From CAZFMJ01 sp964520045 (GTDB lineage Bacteria; Elusimicrobiota; Elusimicrobia; Elusimicrobiales; CAZFMJ01): 28,395 nt of DNA. The stretch lies in contig CAZFMJ010000034.1 of assembly GCA_964520045.1 (NCBI GenBank), positions 1 through 28,395 of the forward strand. Reading direction: 5' to 3'. The notes beneath the pieces were generated by a model. It ran no database searches, was not told the DNA's origin, and saw only the letters and a list, made by a program, of their open reading frames with translations. Shown one piece after another: positions 14,201 through 22,171 of this stretch (positions are counted from its first letter, which is position 1; each line of letters opens with the position of its first letter). Position numbers and translations under genes: made by a program.

Positions 14201-15487
14201 CTGCTGTTCTCCCTCTAATTTTTCAAGCGCCTGCGAGATATCATTAAAAATCCGCATGATTTTCTGCCGGACGGCGTACGACATTTCCGGCTGCATCTCG
14301 GGCCCGCTCAGCGGCCCGTCGGCCTTAAAAAGCATTGTTTTATCGCCAAGCCCGGCCTCGGCATAAAGCGATATTTTCTTCTCCGCCGCATACACCTTGC
14401 AGTCCAGATCAAGATTAAAAACCGGACTTTTAACATAAAAGGGTTTAAGTTTGATCAATCCGCCGCCGCTTGAAAAAGCCGCCTCTACGTAGTCTATGGC
14501 GGCATCTTTATCCTCGGGAAAACGCACGCCCTTGATCTGTGACAGCAGTTTTACCGGGTAGACGATCCATCTTTCGGCGTTTCTCCAATCCGCGGGAAGC
14601 GCGCTTTTTGAAGTTTTTATCAGGCAGTTCGAAGCCTTGAGCGACATCGCTATTTTTCTGCCGGAAAACGGGCGTTCAAGCCCGAAGGATTCCCACCGCA
14701 CGGCGGCCTTCTCCACGGCCGCGTCGGCGTAGGAAGCCTCCGCGATTTCCATATTCCCAAAGAAAGAAATAAGGCGGGACCGCCTGAAATTGGCCTCGCC
14801 GTTAAACACCCATGATCCCTGCGCTTTTTTCCCGGCCAAATCCCCGTTTAAATACCCTCTGCTTGCTATGGAAAGATTATCGCCGTCAGCGATATAATTT
14901 CCGAAATCCAGCCTGCTGTTTTCAATCCTGACGAACGCGCCTGACCTTGAGTCTTTTATGTCGATAACGGCGCCTTCCAAAACGACCTTTTTTACCTTCC
15001 ATTCCACTAAAATGTCTCCGGACGACATGAGCGAAATATCCCAAAAATTCCACGGCCCTGTTTTTCCGCGTTTAAGCCCTATTTTGGGATTAGCAAGATG
15101 TATCTCGTCTATTATCAGCCTGCGGCGCAAAAGAGGAATAATTCTCAGCTTGAAAACGATCTTATCCGCGCTGATAAAATTCCCGGACAAGAAATCAGGC
15201 CTTTCCGATATAAAAACGTTTCTGATGGAAATGCCTTCGGCGGGAGAGAATTCCACTCCGGAAAATCTTATATCCCTGTGTATCTGCCGTTTTATGGAGG
15301 CGTTGAGAAGCGGGGAAAGCCTGTCGGAATCCAGCCGACTGGACAGCGTAAACCATGCGGCGAATACCGCCAGCAAAAAAAGAACGCCCGAAACGATCCA
15401 GAAAATTCTCCGGGATTTGGGAGGTTTCTTTTCCGGTATGATTTCTTTAGGCGCTGTGTTTTCAGCGTTCGGCGTTATGTCCGGCAT
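14189..15487 (-). CDS. second AsmA-like envelope protein
   Basis: This 432-residue protein starts with a short proline/lysine-rich cytoplasmic segment and a membrane helix at about residues 28-46. The AsmA-type opening follows: LNASIKRQIHRDIRFSGVEFSPAEG, then ISIRNVFISERPDF, then LANPKIGLKRGKTGPWNF. The C-terminal half is beta-rich. It probably sits in the inner membrane with its bulk in the periplasm, as for other family members; the substrate is unknown. The frame opens earlier (15583), but the ATG at 15487 is preferred: GGCGGA lies upstream and it overlaps the PilZ-like gene by only 13 bp. It shares its opening layout with the 745-residue AsmA-like protein at 1713-3950. Confidence 0.75.
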   Translation of the reverse strand: MPDITPNAENTAPKEIIPEKKPPKSRRIFWIVSGVLFLLAVFAAWFTLSSRLDSDRLSPLLNASIKRQIHRDIRFSGVEFSPAEGISIRNVFISERPDFLSGNFISADKIVFKLRIIPLLRRRLIIDEIHLANPKIGLKRGKTGPWNFWDISLMSSGDILVEWKVKKVVLEGAVIDIKDSRSGAFVRIENSRLDFGNYIADGDNLSIASRGYLNGDLAGKKAQGSWVFNGEANFRRSRLISFFGNMEIAEASYADAAVEKAAVRWESFGLERPFSGRKIAMSLKASNCLIKTSKSALPADWRNAERWIVYPVKLLSQIKGVRFPEDKDAAIDYVEAAFSSGGGLIKLKPFYVKSPVFNLDLDCKVYAAEKKISLYAEAGLGDKTMLFKADGPLSGPEMQPEMSYAVRQKIMRIFNDISQALEKLEGEQQAED

Positions 15488-15783
15488 ATAATATCCGCCA
15501 ATAACGAGCGAAGGCGCGCGATATCCGGCTCTCCGGAGAACTCGACGGCGCATATGAGATAGCCGTCCGCATCCGCTCTGCATTTTACGGCTTTACAGCG
15601 CAGACCTTCCATTTTAAGGCCGCCGATTTCAAAAAACAAATCGGCCTTACAGCGCCTATTCATCCCGGATGTTGTGAGGATCACGGCTCCCGATGGATAA
15701 AGACTCAGCAGACGTCCCCATCCGCCATCCGAGCCGTCCGTAAACTCAAGACGCACCGGAAGATATTCAGTGCTGAAAAACAT
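15475..15783 (-). CDS. small PilZ-like domain protein, divergent
   Basis: This protein has 102 residues from the ATG at 15783, which follows AAGGA. It is beta-rich, with RLLSLYPSGAVILTT where PilZ domains carry DxSxxG, and CRADADGYLICAVEF near where they end in a G-x-x-F strand. The canonical c-di-GMP ligands (RxxxR and D/NxSxxG) are not clearly present. It is therefore either a non-binding PilZ-like domain or a different small beta-barrel. It overlaps the upstream propeller gene by 17 bp and the downstream AsmA-like gene by 13 bp, so all three are probably co-translated. The PilZ assignment is tentative. Confidence 0.55.
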   Translation of the reverse strand: MFFSTEYLPVRLEFTDGSDGGWGRLLSLYPSGAVILTTSGMNRRCKADLFFEIGGLKMEGLRCKAVKCRADADGYLICAVEFSGEPDIARLRSLLADIICRT

Positions 15784-16897
15784 TGCCGCCGTCCTTCCCT
15801 TCAGCCGAACTCCAGAACCTTTTGCCGTCCCATGCAAGTCCGGTAATTTTAAGCCCGCCCGCGCGGTAATCCGGCAATTGATTTCTTGACACGGCGGTTT
15901 CAGGATCTTTCATATTATAGCTTACAATTTCTCCGGACCGGGAATCCGCCGTCCAGATAAACTCGCCGCCGCATGCCAGCGCCGAGACTTCTCCTTTGGG
16001 ATAAACAAACGTCTTGTCGACGCTAAGCTCGTCGTCTATGAGATGCCTCCGGATTTTTCCTTCCCTGCCGTCCGCCGTCCAAAGGTAAAGCCCGTCATGG
16101 CATATCCCGGAAATTCCGGAACCCTGAAATTTGTATTTCGACAGCAGCGTAAGCTTTTCGTTTATCATCCTTTTTTCTATATATCCGGAAGCTGAAGCCA
16201 CCCAGATATTTCCCCCCCCGATACACAGGCCGGAGGGGACGACCGAAGGAAGATACGCCACCCGCGTTATTCTCATATCAGGAGGGGCATGAACATATAC
16301 CGCCTGCGTATACCAGTCCGAAATCCATATTTTATCATCGTGAAAAGCTATGCCGGAAGGATGGCCGTAGGGAAGCTTCCACGCCGTCTCGGGCGGTTTC
16401 GGCCTCGGCCTTGAAATTTCCCATGCCGAGAAATAACCCAAAACGAACGCCAGCGCGGCGAAGACAACCGCCGCGGCCGCCGCGGCCGCTATTTTCCATA
16501 CCGGAACCGGAGATTTTGACAAATCCAAACCTGTTCCGCTGATCCGAAGAGCTTTCCTTACTACGGGCCTTAAAGTTCCTTCCGTCCACGGAGAAGCGAC
16601 GCAGTCAAAGGCTCCCTCCTTCATGAGCTCCACCGCCCTTGAAGCATTGCGCTCGTTCAGACATACGACCACAGGCACAAGCGGCGCAACCCTGAGGATT
16701 TCCCTTATAAAAACTTCCACGGGAGCGCCCTCGGGGTTTTCGGCTAAAAACACGGCTCTCGGCCTTGTTTTTTCGGCCACGGTCACAGCGTCTTCAATGC
16801 CCGACGCGGAAACCGTTTCCATTCCAAGGTTTTTAAACATCCCCGAAAGCCTGTCCCTGTCGGCATCGCTGCCCGAAGCTATTTCTATCAGTGCCAT
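15767..16897 (-). CDS. degenerate receiver fused to a membrane anchor and beta-propeller
   Basis: This 376-residue protein has three parts. Residues 1-118 follow a CheY-like fold (IASGSDADRDRLSGMFKNLG, then AVELMKEGAFDCV), but the phosphoacceptor position reads FLAENP with no aspartate, and the lysine position reads ASPW. A transmembrane helix lies at about 133-156. Residues ~170-376 hold five blade-like repeats of the form G-I/L-x-x-D/G-G-x-x-x-W-x-x-D, for example GICHDGLYLWTADGREGKIRR. The predicted topology puts the pseudo-receiver in the cytoplasm and the propeller in the periplasm. It precedes the PilZ-like and AsmA-like genes with overlaps. No clear Shine-Dalgarno is present. A ligand-sensing role is inference. 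Confidence 0.75.
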   Translation of the reverse strand: MALIEIASGSDADRDRLSGMFKNLGMETVSASGIEDAVTVAEKTRPRAVFLAENPEGAPVEVFIREILRVAPLVPVVVCLNERNASRAVELMKEGAFDCVASPWTEGTLRPVVRKALRISGTGLDLSKSPVPVWKIAAAAAAAVVFAALAFVLGYFSAWEISRPRPKPPETAWKLPYGHPSGIAFHDDKIWISDWYTQAVYVHAPPDMRITRVAYLPSVVPSGLCIGGGNIWVASASGYIEKRMINEKLTLLSKYKFQGSGISGICHDGLYLWTADGREGKIRRHLIDDELSVDKTFVYPKGEVSALACGGEFIWTADSRSGEIVSYNMKDPETAVSRNQLPDYRAGGLKITGLAWDGKRFWSSAEGKDGGNVFQH

Positions 16898-16913
16898 AGT
16901 GACTTAGGTTGTT

Positions 16914-16940
16914 TAGGCTGAAGACTGAAGGCTGTTAGTC
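16914..16940. repeat. GGCTGAA heptamer repeat, left of the four-helix-bundle gene
   Basis: GGCTGAAGACTGAAGGCTG is a 7-bp-period run. It leads straight into TTAGTC, which is the TAA stop codon of the four-helix-bundle gene read on the minus strand. An inverted partner lies at 17301-17330. Confidence 0.75.
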
Positions 16941-17291
16941 CTTACGCATTGACCGAATTAATGCATTTAAAACCTTCTCACTCTCCACTATTTTTGAGTT
17001 GATTTCAGGAACATCCGGAGTATCCACATACCCCAGTCGACAAGCCAATCCAAACTGGTAATGCAGCTCCCTCAGGGAACCAAAGGCTATTTCAAGAAAT
17101 CGAAGATATTCGGCCTGCGTAGCACGCGCGCATCCTTCAACGATATTCGACGGCACCGAAATCGCCGCTCTCCGCATCTGGGAAGTCAGCCCATAAATCT
17201 CCTCTGCGGGAAATCTTTTGGTTGCCCGATAAATCAAGAACGCTGCTTCATCGGCCAGTTTAAATGCTTGGAGCTTTGTATGATCGCGCAT
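16935..17291 (-). CDS. four-helix-bundle protein (S23/TIGR02436 family)
   Basis: This 118-residue all-helical protein is typical of the family first seen in 23S rRNA intervening sequences. Signature parts are LQAFKLADEAAFLIYRATKRFP, the conserved GLTSQMRRAAISVPSNIVEG block, and YLRFLEIAFGSLRELHYQ. Related proteins include the Avd accessory factors of diversity-generating retroelements, but no reverse transcriptase or template repeat is here. The gene is bracketed by inverted GGCTGAA arrays, and its stop codon lies within one of them. It interrupts an otherwise functionally linked envelope run. This layout suggests an inserted, possibly mobile unit. Molecular function is unknown for most family members. 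Confidence 0.88.
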   Translation of the reverse strand: MRDHTKLQAFKLADEAAFLIYRATKRFPAEEIYGLTSQMRRAAISVPSNIVEGCARATQAEYLRFLEIAFGSLRELHYQFGLACRLGYVDTPDVPEINSKIVESEKVLNALIRSMRKD

Positions 17292-17300
17292 AATTTTTTT

Positions 17301-17330
17301 AACCTTCAGCCCTCAGCCTTCAGCCTTCTC
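17301..17330. repeat. GGCTGAA heptamer repeat, right of the four-helix-bundle gene
   Basis: CCTTCAGCCCTCAGCCTTC is the inverted counterpart of 16914-16940. It fills the 42-bp gap to the LysM-protein stop. Confidence 0.75.
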
Positions 17331-17333
17331 CTG

Positions 17334-18641
17334 CTACTTCGCCGGAGGCGAAGGTATCACCAATTCGCTTCCGGTGTCCGGAAGGCCGCGCGACACTTTG
17401 TCCGTATTGGCCTCAAATATCCTCTCCCAAAGTCCGGCGTCGCCGTAGTATTTCGACGCTATGGACCTTAAAGTATCTCCCGGAGCGACGACGTGGGATT
17501 TGGGCCATTTCTCCGGGGGAGCCGCCGCGGGGACCGCTCTTTTTTTCGGAGGCTCATCTTTGTGTCTCTGCGAATCAAGCATTTCAAACTCAAGATTCTT
17601 CAGCCTTGACCTTAAATCTTCCAGCCTCTGCCCGAGCATAAGAGTGTCGTTTTCAAGAACGGTTTTATTTACCTCCGCGGTCGCCACCGCTTTGTTAAGT
17701 TCCATCCTTCTGGTTTCCAACGCGCCTATCTCGCGTTTCAGCGCTTCGGCGCGCGATGCCGCCTGCCCCACAAAAACTTCGGTGAAAGCCGGCGCCCCGA
17801 ACCTGTATCCTACGGAAAACTCGTAATAACCGGCCTGTTTATGAAATCCTTCCCACGGCAGAGAAAACGCCACGTCCACTATAAAAGGAAGCATATCGGC
17901 GCCGAATCCCAGCGCCAGTTGGCTTGTGCCGTCGATGGCAAGACCTTTGCCCGCTCTTGCCTTGAAAAGCCCCCTGCAAAAAGACGCCTCCATTCCGGCG
18001 AAAAACAACGCCAGCCGGCCGCGGTATCGCAAATCCGCCGCAAAAAGATAATCCCTCCACTTGTAGGAAGAGGCGAGATGCAGAGTCTTTATGGGAACGT
18101 TTATTCCTATATCCATATCCGTAAGCGAAATTCCGGTCCTGAGCCCGTATGCCGACTCGACAAGAACGCCGGCGTCTACGCCGGCGCCGAAGCGTTCTTC
18201 GGAATCAGTGCGCACATCCAGCATCCGCACATTCGCGCCCCATGACACCGGTTTCTGCATATACGGCAGAAAAAGCTTATCGCCCCAGCCCGCCGCGATC
18301 ACATCCTTGCTCCCGACGGTATTCTGCCTGAAACCGAAATAGCCTATTCCCGCCACGCCGGTTTTGCGTTCAGGCACCGGTCTGGCATACGCGAACGACA
18401 CCTCGCCGCAGGGCCCCGAAAGGGCGAACCGCCTGCCTATGCCTGTTTTAAATTCCAGCTTATCGAAATTTGCGATGCCCGCCGGATTAAAAAAAATCGC
18501 GTAGGGATCATCCGCCACTGACGCGAAAGCGGTGCCCATCGCATTGGCCCTTGCTCCGGGATACACATCCATATATCCCACGGCCGCTTCAAGCCTGCCT
18601 GCGGGAAAACAAAAAACGAAAATAAAAAGGATCTTTCTCAT
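17334..18641 (-). CDS. PorV/UPF0164-like outer-membrane barrel with coiled coil and LysM domain
   Basis: This 435-residue secreted protein has a signal peptide at about residues 1-20. The barrel opens with YPGARANAMGTAFASVADD and NPAGIANFD, a hallmark of PorV/UPF0164-type barrels, and runs to about residue 285. A coiled coil (about 295-360, rich in E/L/R heptads) is followed by a proline-rich linker. A C-terminal LysM domain spans about 384-433 (HVVAPGDTLRSIASKYYGD, then VIP). The plan suggests a barrel tethered to peptidoglycan. A TATAAT word lies at 18659-18654 on the minus strand, about 12 bases before the ATG, but no convincing -35 box was found. It is the first gene of the run down to 14189 and is divergent from the amidase. 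Confidence 0.85.
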   Translation of the reverse strand: MRKILFIFVFCFPAGRLEAAVGYMDVYPGARANAMGTAFASVADDPYAIFFNPAGIANFDKLEFKTGIGRRFALSGPCGEVSFAYARPVPERKTGVAGIGYFGFRQNTVGSKDVIAAGWGDKLFLPYMQKPVSWGANVRMLDVRTDSEERFGAGVDAGVLVESAYGLRTGISLTDMDIGINVPIKTLHLASSYKWRDYLFAADLRYRGRLALFFAGMEASFCRGLFKARAGKGLAIDGTSQLALGFGADMLPFIVDVAFSLPWEGFHKQAGYYEFSVGYRFGAPAFTEVFVGQAASRAEALKREIGALETRRMELNKAVATAEVNKTVLENDTLMLGQRLEDLRSRLKNLEFEMLDSQRHKDEPPKKRAVPAAAPPEKWPKSHVVAPGDTLRSIASKYYGDAGLWERIFEANTDKVSRGLPDTGSELVIPSPPAK

Positions 18642-18724
18642 TTGTTTAATTCTATTATAATTTGAAGAGGAAGGTAAACGGGAGACGGCGGATGGTAGAC
18701 GGTAAAAAGCAGCTACTCACCACA

Positions 18725-18795
18725 GACCCATTCATTCCCCAAAGGCTTTGAGAATGGGTCAGTCCAAACTCATTGCTTCTGAGGAAGGTTTGGAC
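18725..18795 (+). repeat. double-hairpin repeat element, copy 1
   Basis: Stem 1 is GACCCATTC with GAATGGGTC (18725-18733, 18752-18760). Stem 2 is GTCCAAAC with GTTTGGAC (18762-18769, 18788-18795). Both stems are perfect. Confidence 0.85.
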
Positions 18796-18832
18796 AGAGG
18801 CACGGAAAATATGAAGAGGGTAAACGGTAGAC

Positions 18833-18904
18833 GGCCCATTCTTTCCATCAAAGCATTGAGAATGGGCCGCCCCAAACTCACTGCTTCTAAGGATTGTCTG
18901 GGGC
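18833..18904 (+). repeat. double-hairpin repeat element, copy 2
   Basis: Stem 1 is GGCCCATTC with GAATGGGCC (18833-18841, 18860-18868). Stem 2 is GCCCCAAAC with GTCTGGGGC (18869-18877, 18896-18904), with one mismatch. It is preceded by a GGTAAACGGTAGAC array end. Confidence 0.85.
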
Positions 18905-18944
18905 GGGAGATGGTAGAAGGTCTTAAAAAGTTGAATGCTTTACC

Positions 18945-19015
18945 GTCCCATTCCTTCCTCAAAGGCAATGAGAATGGGACCGTCCGAACTCATTGCTTCT
19001 GAGGAAAGTTTGGAC
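18945..19015 (+). repeat. double-hairpin repeat element, copy 3
   Basis: Stem 1 is GTCCCATTC with GAATGGGAC (18945-18953, 18972-18980). Stem 2 is GTCCGAAC with GTTTGGAC (18982-18989, 19008-19015), with one G-T wobble. Confidence 0.85.
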
Positions 19016-19059
19016 AGTGTCTCCGTGGTTACGGTGTCCTCTTTCCCGGTTGTTTTTCT

Positions 19060-19102
19060 GAGGTTGCCCAGCCGCCCAGAAACCCAGATGCCCAGCTGTC
19101 CA
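19060..19102. repeat. CCCAG octamer-period repeat
   Basis: Five CCCAG words recur at 8-bp spacing (TTGCCCAGCCGCCCAGAAAC and on). It starts with the same GAGGTTGCCCAGCCGCCCAG as the run at 5764. Confidence 0.7.
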
Positions 19103-19334
19103 TCCGTTTTTGTGCCCTCTGTGCCGCTTCGACTCGCTTTCTTGCTCGCTCAGTGTGGTGAGCGAAGTCGAACCACTTTTTGTGGCAAATCTTCTTTGCG
19201 TTTTCGCGTTAGAACTATCTTTCTATTCTCTTTTGCCGTCTCTGCGTTCTCTGCGCCTCTGCGGTAAAATTTTCTTAGGTGTTTTTTTCGTTTGCAAACG
19301 GAAATAAATTACGTAGAATTAGAATACCGGTTCC

Positions 19335-21311
19335 ATGAATAAAATTTTAGCTATTTTTGTTTTGTTTCTCATGCGCTTTGCGGCATATCCGGCGCAGGCG
19401 GGGATGATAAACCTGCTTTATCCCCCGGACGGCGCTCAAATCTCCGCGGCTTCGGGAACCTTCGTGTTCGGCAATATCTTTCCGTCAACCGCCGCTCTCT
19501 CCATAAATTCCGCGCCCGTGCCCGTGTATAAAAACGGCGCGTTCCTCGCGTATCTTCCTGTCTCCCCGGGAGACTTTTTTTTCACGTGCGAACTCAAAGA
19601 AGATTCCGCGGTGACGATAATAGCCAGAAAAATAAAAGTCGCCGACAAACGTCCCTTTCCCGTTTCATCGGAGCCTTTCATAGAAACGGAATCGCTGCAG
19701 CCCAACGCCCCTCTTGAGCTTGCCCCCGGAGACTGGCTCAGGGTTTACGCGAAAGGAACGCCCGGAATGAAAGCCGAATTTTCGGCGTCGGGATTAAAAA
19801 AGCATCTGCCCATGCATGAAAATCCCCCTGACAGCGGAATGTATTCGGGCGCCCTGCAGATGCTGCCTGAAGACGAAGCGGAAAATTCCGAAATTACCGT
19901 GACCTTTTCAACGGCGTCGGCCAAAGCAAAAGCCCGGGCGGCCGGGACCGTCAGCGCGACGGGAGGACGTTTTCAGGTCGTTGAAACAAGCTCCGAAAAC
20001 GTGGCGGCCCGCACGGGCCCTTATAACGGCTATATGCTGTTCCTTCCGCAAGGCACAAGAATGCTTGCGGACGGCAAAAACGGCAGACGGGTAAGGCTGC
20101 GTCTGTCAAACAGCGAATCCTCATGGGCGGACGCCGCGCAGATAAAATTTTTACCCGAAGGAACTCCTCCGCCTCAGGCGGTGATTGGAACCATAAACAC
20201 TTCCGCCGGAGTGGAAACCAGCAGCGTCTCGATAGCCGTATCCGAGCAGGTGCCTTTTTCGGTTGAAACTTCCGAAAACTCGCTGGCGGTTACATTCTAC
20301 TACGCGTACGGACACACGAACTGGATAGTTTACGATTCCTCGGAAGTTTTCATAGAAAGCGCGCGCTGGAAGCAGACCGCGGACCAGACCTGCAGAATAG
20401 AAATAAATCTACGGGAAGGCAAAAAGCTGTGGGGCTATGACGCGCGCTATGCGGACAAGAAGTTTATTATCTCCCTCGCGCATCCTCCCAAAATAGAAAG
20501 AACATGGCCGCTCCCGTTAAAAGGCCTGCGCGTCGTAATCGACCCCGGACACTCCCCCAAAAAAACAGCTCCTTACGACGGAGCCATAGGGCCCATGGGA
20601 ACGCTTGAAGCCGACGTGAATCTTGCCGTTTCCAAAGTTCTCGCGCCCGTTCTGGAAAGTTTGGGCGCAAAGGTCATATCGACGCGCATGGGCGGAGAAG
20701 AAGTTCCGCTTTCCGACAGGCCGAAAATAGCGCGCGATTCCGGCGGGCACATCTTCATAAGCCTGCACAATAATGCCCTTCCCGACGGAGAAAATCCGTT
20801 TTCGGTTCCGCGCGGATTTTCCACGTATTACTATCACCCCCACAGCATGGGGCTTGCCTCCGCCGTGCATAAGTCTTGCATAAAAAACATACGTCTTCCC
20901 GACGAAGGTTTGCGCTACGGAGATTATCTGGTGGCGCGGATAACGCAGATGCCGTCGATACTTACGGAATCCGCCTATATGATCTTCCCCGAACAGGAGG
21001 AACTGCTCAATACCGCCTCTTTCCGGGAAAAACTGGCATGGGCCGTAACGGAAGGAATATTGGATTTTTTCGGCGTAGAAAGAAAAAATCCCGCGCCCTC
21101 GGCCCAGAAAAAATCCTCCATGGCCGCGGAACCTTTTTACAAGGCTCCGGATAAACTCAATCCGCCGGCAAACGCAAAACCGGCATCCTTTGGCTACTCA
21201 AAGCAGGCGCACAGGTCAAACGGAGAAGTCCGCGGGAAACGTAATTCCAAAACCAAACAAAAATCAAAAAGGCTGAACCATGAACGAACAAAGATTAAAA
21301 AAACTCCTTGA
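19335..21311 (+). CDS. N-acetylmuramoyl-L-alanine amidase (Amidase_3) with N-terminal binding domains
   Basis: This 658-residue secreted peptidoglycan hydrolase cleaves the bond between MurNAc and the stem peptide. A signal peptide (residues 1-22, ending AQA) is followed by beta-rich domains. These include an SH3-like segment near 205-280 and an AMIN-like segment near 290-390. The catalytic domain spans about 395-585. Zinc ligands are H406 in DPGHS, E425 in TLEAD and H478 in SLHNNA; the catalytic glutamate is E545 in LTESAYM. The last ~70 residues are a low-complexity, lysine-rich tail, ending in the 32 bp shared with the next gene. The Shine-Dalgarno is weak. A role in cell separation or wall remodelling is likely. 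Confidence 0.9.
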   Translation: MNKILAIFVLFLMRFAAYPAQAGMINLLYPPDGAQISAASGTFVFGNIFPSTAALSINSAPVPVYKNGAFLAYLPVSPGDFFFTCELKEDSAVTIIARKIKVADKRPFPVSSEPFIETESLQPNAPLELAPGDWLRVYAKGTPGMKAEFSASGLKKHLPMHENPPDSGMYSGALQMLPEDEAENSEITVTFSTASAKAKARAAGTVSATGGRFQVVETSSENVAARTGPYNGYMLFLPQGTRMLADGKNGRRVRLRLSNSESSWADAAQIKFLPEGTPPPQAVIGTINTSAGVETSSVSIAVSEQVPFSVETSENSLAVTFYYAYGHTNWIVYDSSEVFIESARWKQTADQTCRIEINLREGKKLWGYDARYADKKFIISLAHPPKIERTWPLPLKGLRVVIDPGHSPKKTAPYDGAIGPMGTLEADVNLAVSKVLAPVLESLGAKVISTRMGGEEVPLSDRPKIARDSGGHIFISLHNNALPDGENPFSVPRGFSTYYYHPHSMGLASAVHKSCIKNIRLPDEGLRYGDYLVARITQMPSILTESAYMIFPEQEELLNTASFREKLAWAVTEGILDFFGVERKNPAPSAQKKSSMAAEPFYKAPDKLNPPANAKPASFGYSKQAHRSNGEVRGKRNSKTKQKSKRLNHERTKIKKTP

Positions 21312-22146
21312 AATAATCGGCGGTTTTCACAAAACCCCTCCGAAAAACGAAGACGCCCTTTGGGACCAGCTTCTTAACAACGCCTGCGCCATGCTGGGCT
21401 GTTCCGCCGGAACATTTTTTGAGGCGGACGACAAGATGCGCGTGCTCACGGTAAAAAAATGTGTCGGCGAACACGCCGAACTGCTGTCAAATTTGAGCTT
21501 CGGCTATCAGGGACTGTGCGGCTGGTGCGCCGAAAACAAGAAGCCCGTCATATCAAATGACGTGAAAGTCGACCCCAGATTCACCCCGAAAGTGGATATA
21601 GCCACCGGCTTCAACACCAAGTCGGCGCTTTGCGTTCCCGTAGTGCACGCGGAGGAGCTCTACGGAGTGCTGGAGCTTATAAATCCGTTCGCCGACGGTT
21701 TCACGCTCGAAGACCTTGAATTTACAGCGCACCTGTGCGCCTATATTTCGGTATTCGCAAAAGCCCTGAAGCTGGAGCATACAATAAAACAGCTTACTCA
21801 TAGGCAGGAAAACATTCTCCAGAATCTGTCCGGGGGATTTATCGGAGCCGATCTTAACGGAAACATACTGTTCGTAAATCCCAGAGCAAGGCAGATTTTT
21901 GCGATCGGCGAAATCGATTTCATAGGAAAACCCCTGACTGAGCTCAGCGCGGTATGCAGGCAGGCGGTCGGCATAATACAGGAAACTCTTGCCACAAAAA
22001 ACATACTGCGCAGACAGGAATTTACCTGCCTGATAAACGGCGCCACGCGCAGAATAGGCTACAGCACTCTGCTTATACAGGACGTCAACGGCAAAACCGC
22101 CGGCGCGGGCCTGACCTTTCAGGATATAACGGAAGCGGCAGGCTGA
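21280..22146 (+). CDS. GAF-PAS sensor protein without an output domain
   Basis: This 288-residue soluble protein has a GAF domain at about residues 28-165 (FGYQGLCGWCAENKKPVISND, then SALCVPVVHAEELYGVLELINP) and a PAS domain at about 178-285 (GFIGADLNGNILFVNPRARQIF, closing GLTFQDITE). A short helical linker joins them. There is no kinase, HTH, GGDEF or HD domain, so output must be through a partner. It overlaps the amidase gene by 32 bp with AAAGG seven bases before the ATG, implying coupled expression. A perfect hairpin begins at its stop codon. The ligand is unknown. Confidence 0.88.
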   Translation: MNEQRLKKLLEIIGGFHKTPPKNEDALWDQLLNNACAMLGCSAGTFFEADDKMRVLTVKKCVGEHAELLSNLSFGYQGLCGWCAENKKPVISNDVKVDPRFTPKVDIATGFNTKSALCVPVVHAEELYGVLELINPFADGFTLEDLEFTAHLCAYISVFAKALKLEHTIKQLTHRQENILQNLSGGFIGADLNGNILFVNPRARQIFAIGEIDFIGKPLTELSAVCRQAVGIIQETLATKNILRRQEFTCLINGATRRIGYSTLLIQDVNGKTAGAGLTFQDITEAAG

Positions 22147-22171
22147 GCGCGGCGGCCGTAGCCGCCGCGCT
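22146..22171 (+). terminator. perfect GC-rich hairpin at the end of the GAF-PAS gene
   Basis: AGCGCGGCGGC (22146-22156) pairs perfectly with GCCGCCGCGCT (22161-22171) around a CGTA tetraloop. It starts on the last base of the TGA stop. There is no T-run after it, so it may stabilise the mRNA end or terminate inefficiently. Confidence 0.4.

Larger units (their letters stand above)
18642..19334. other. 693-bp divergent intergenic region packed with repeats
   Basis: It contains a GGTAGAC array start (18664-18702), three double-hairpin copies (18725-19015), a CCCAG octamer run (19060-19102), a stem formed by TTCGACT-CGCT and AGCGAAGTCGAA (about 19128-19172), and CTTTGCG/CTCTGCG repeats (19190-19275). 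No protein-coding gene is supported. The promoters of the two divergent genes must lie here, but only the TATAAT near 18656 is suggestive. Confidence 0.7.

Noticed and set aside
16935..17291. diversity-generating retroelement accessory protein (Avd)
   Set aside because: The fold family is related, but there is no reverse transcriptase, template repeat or variable repeat in the window.
18748..19002. 84-codon plus-strand open frame across the double hairpins
   Set aside because: The translation simply repeats because the DNA repeats; hairpin structure explains it better than coding.
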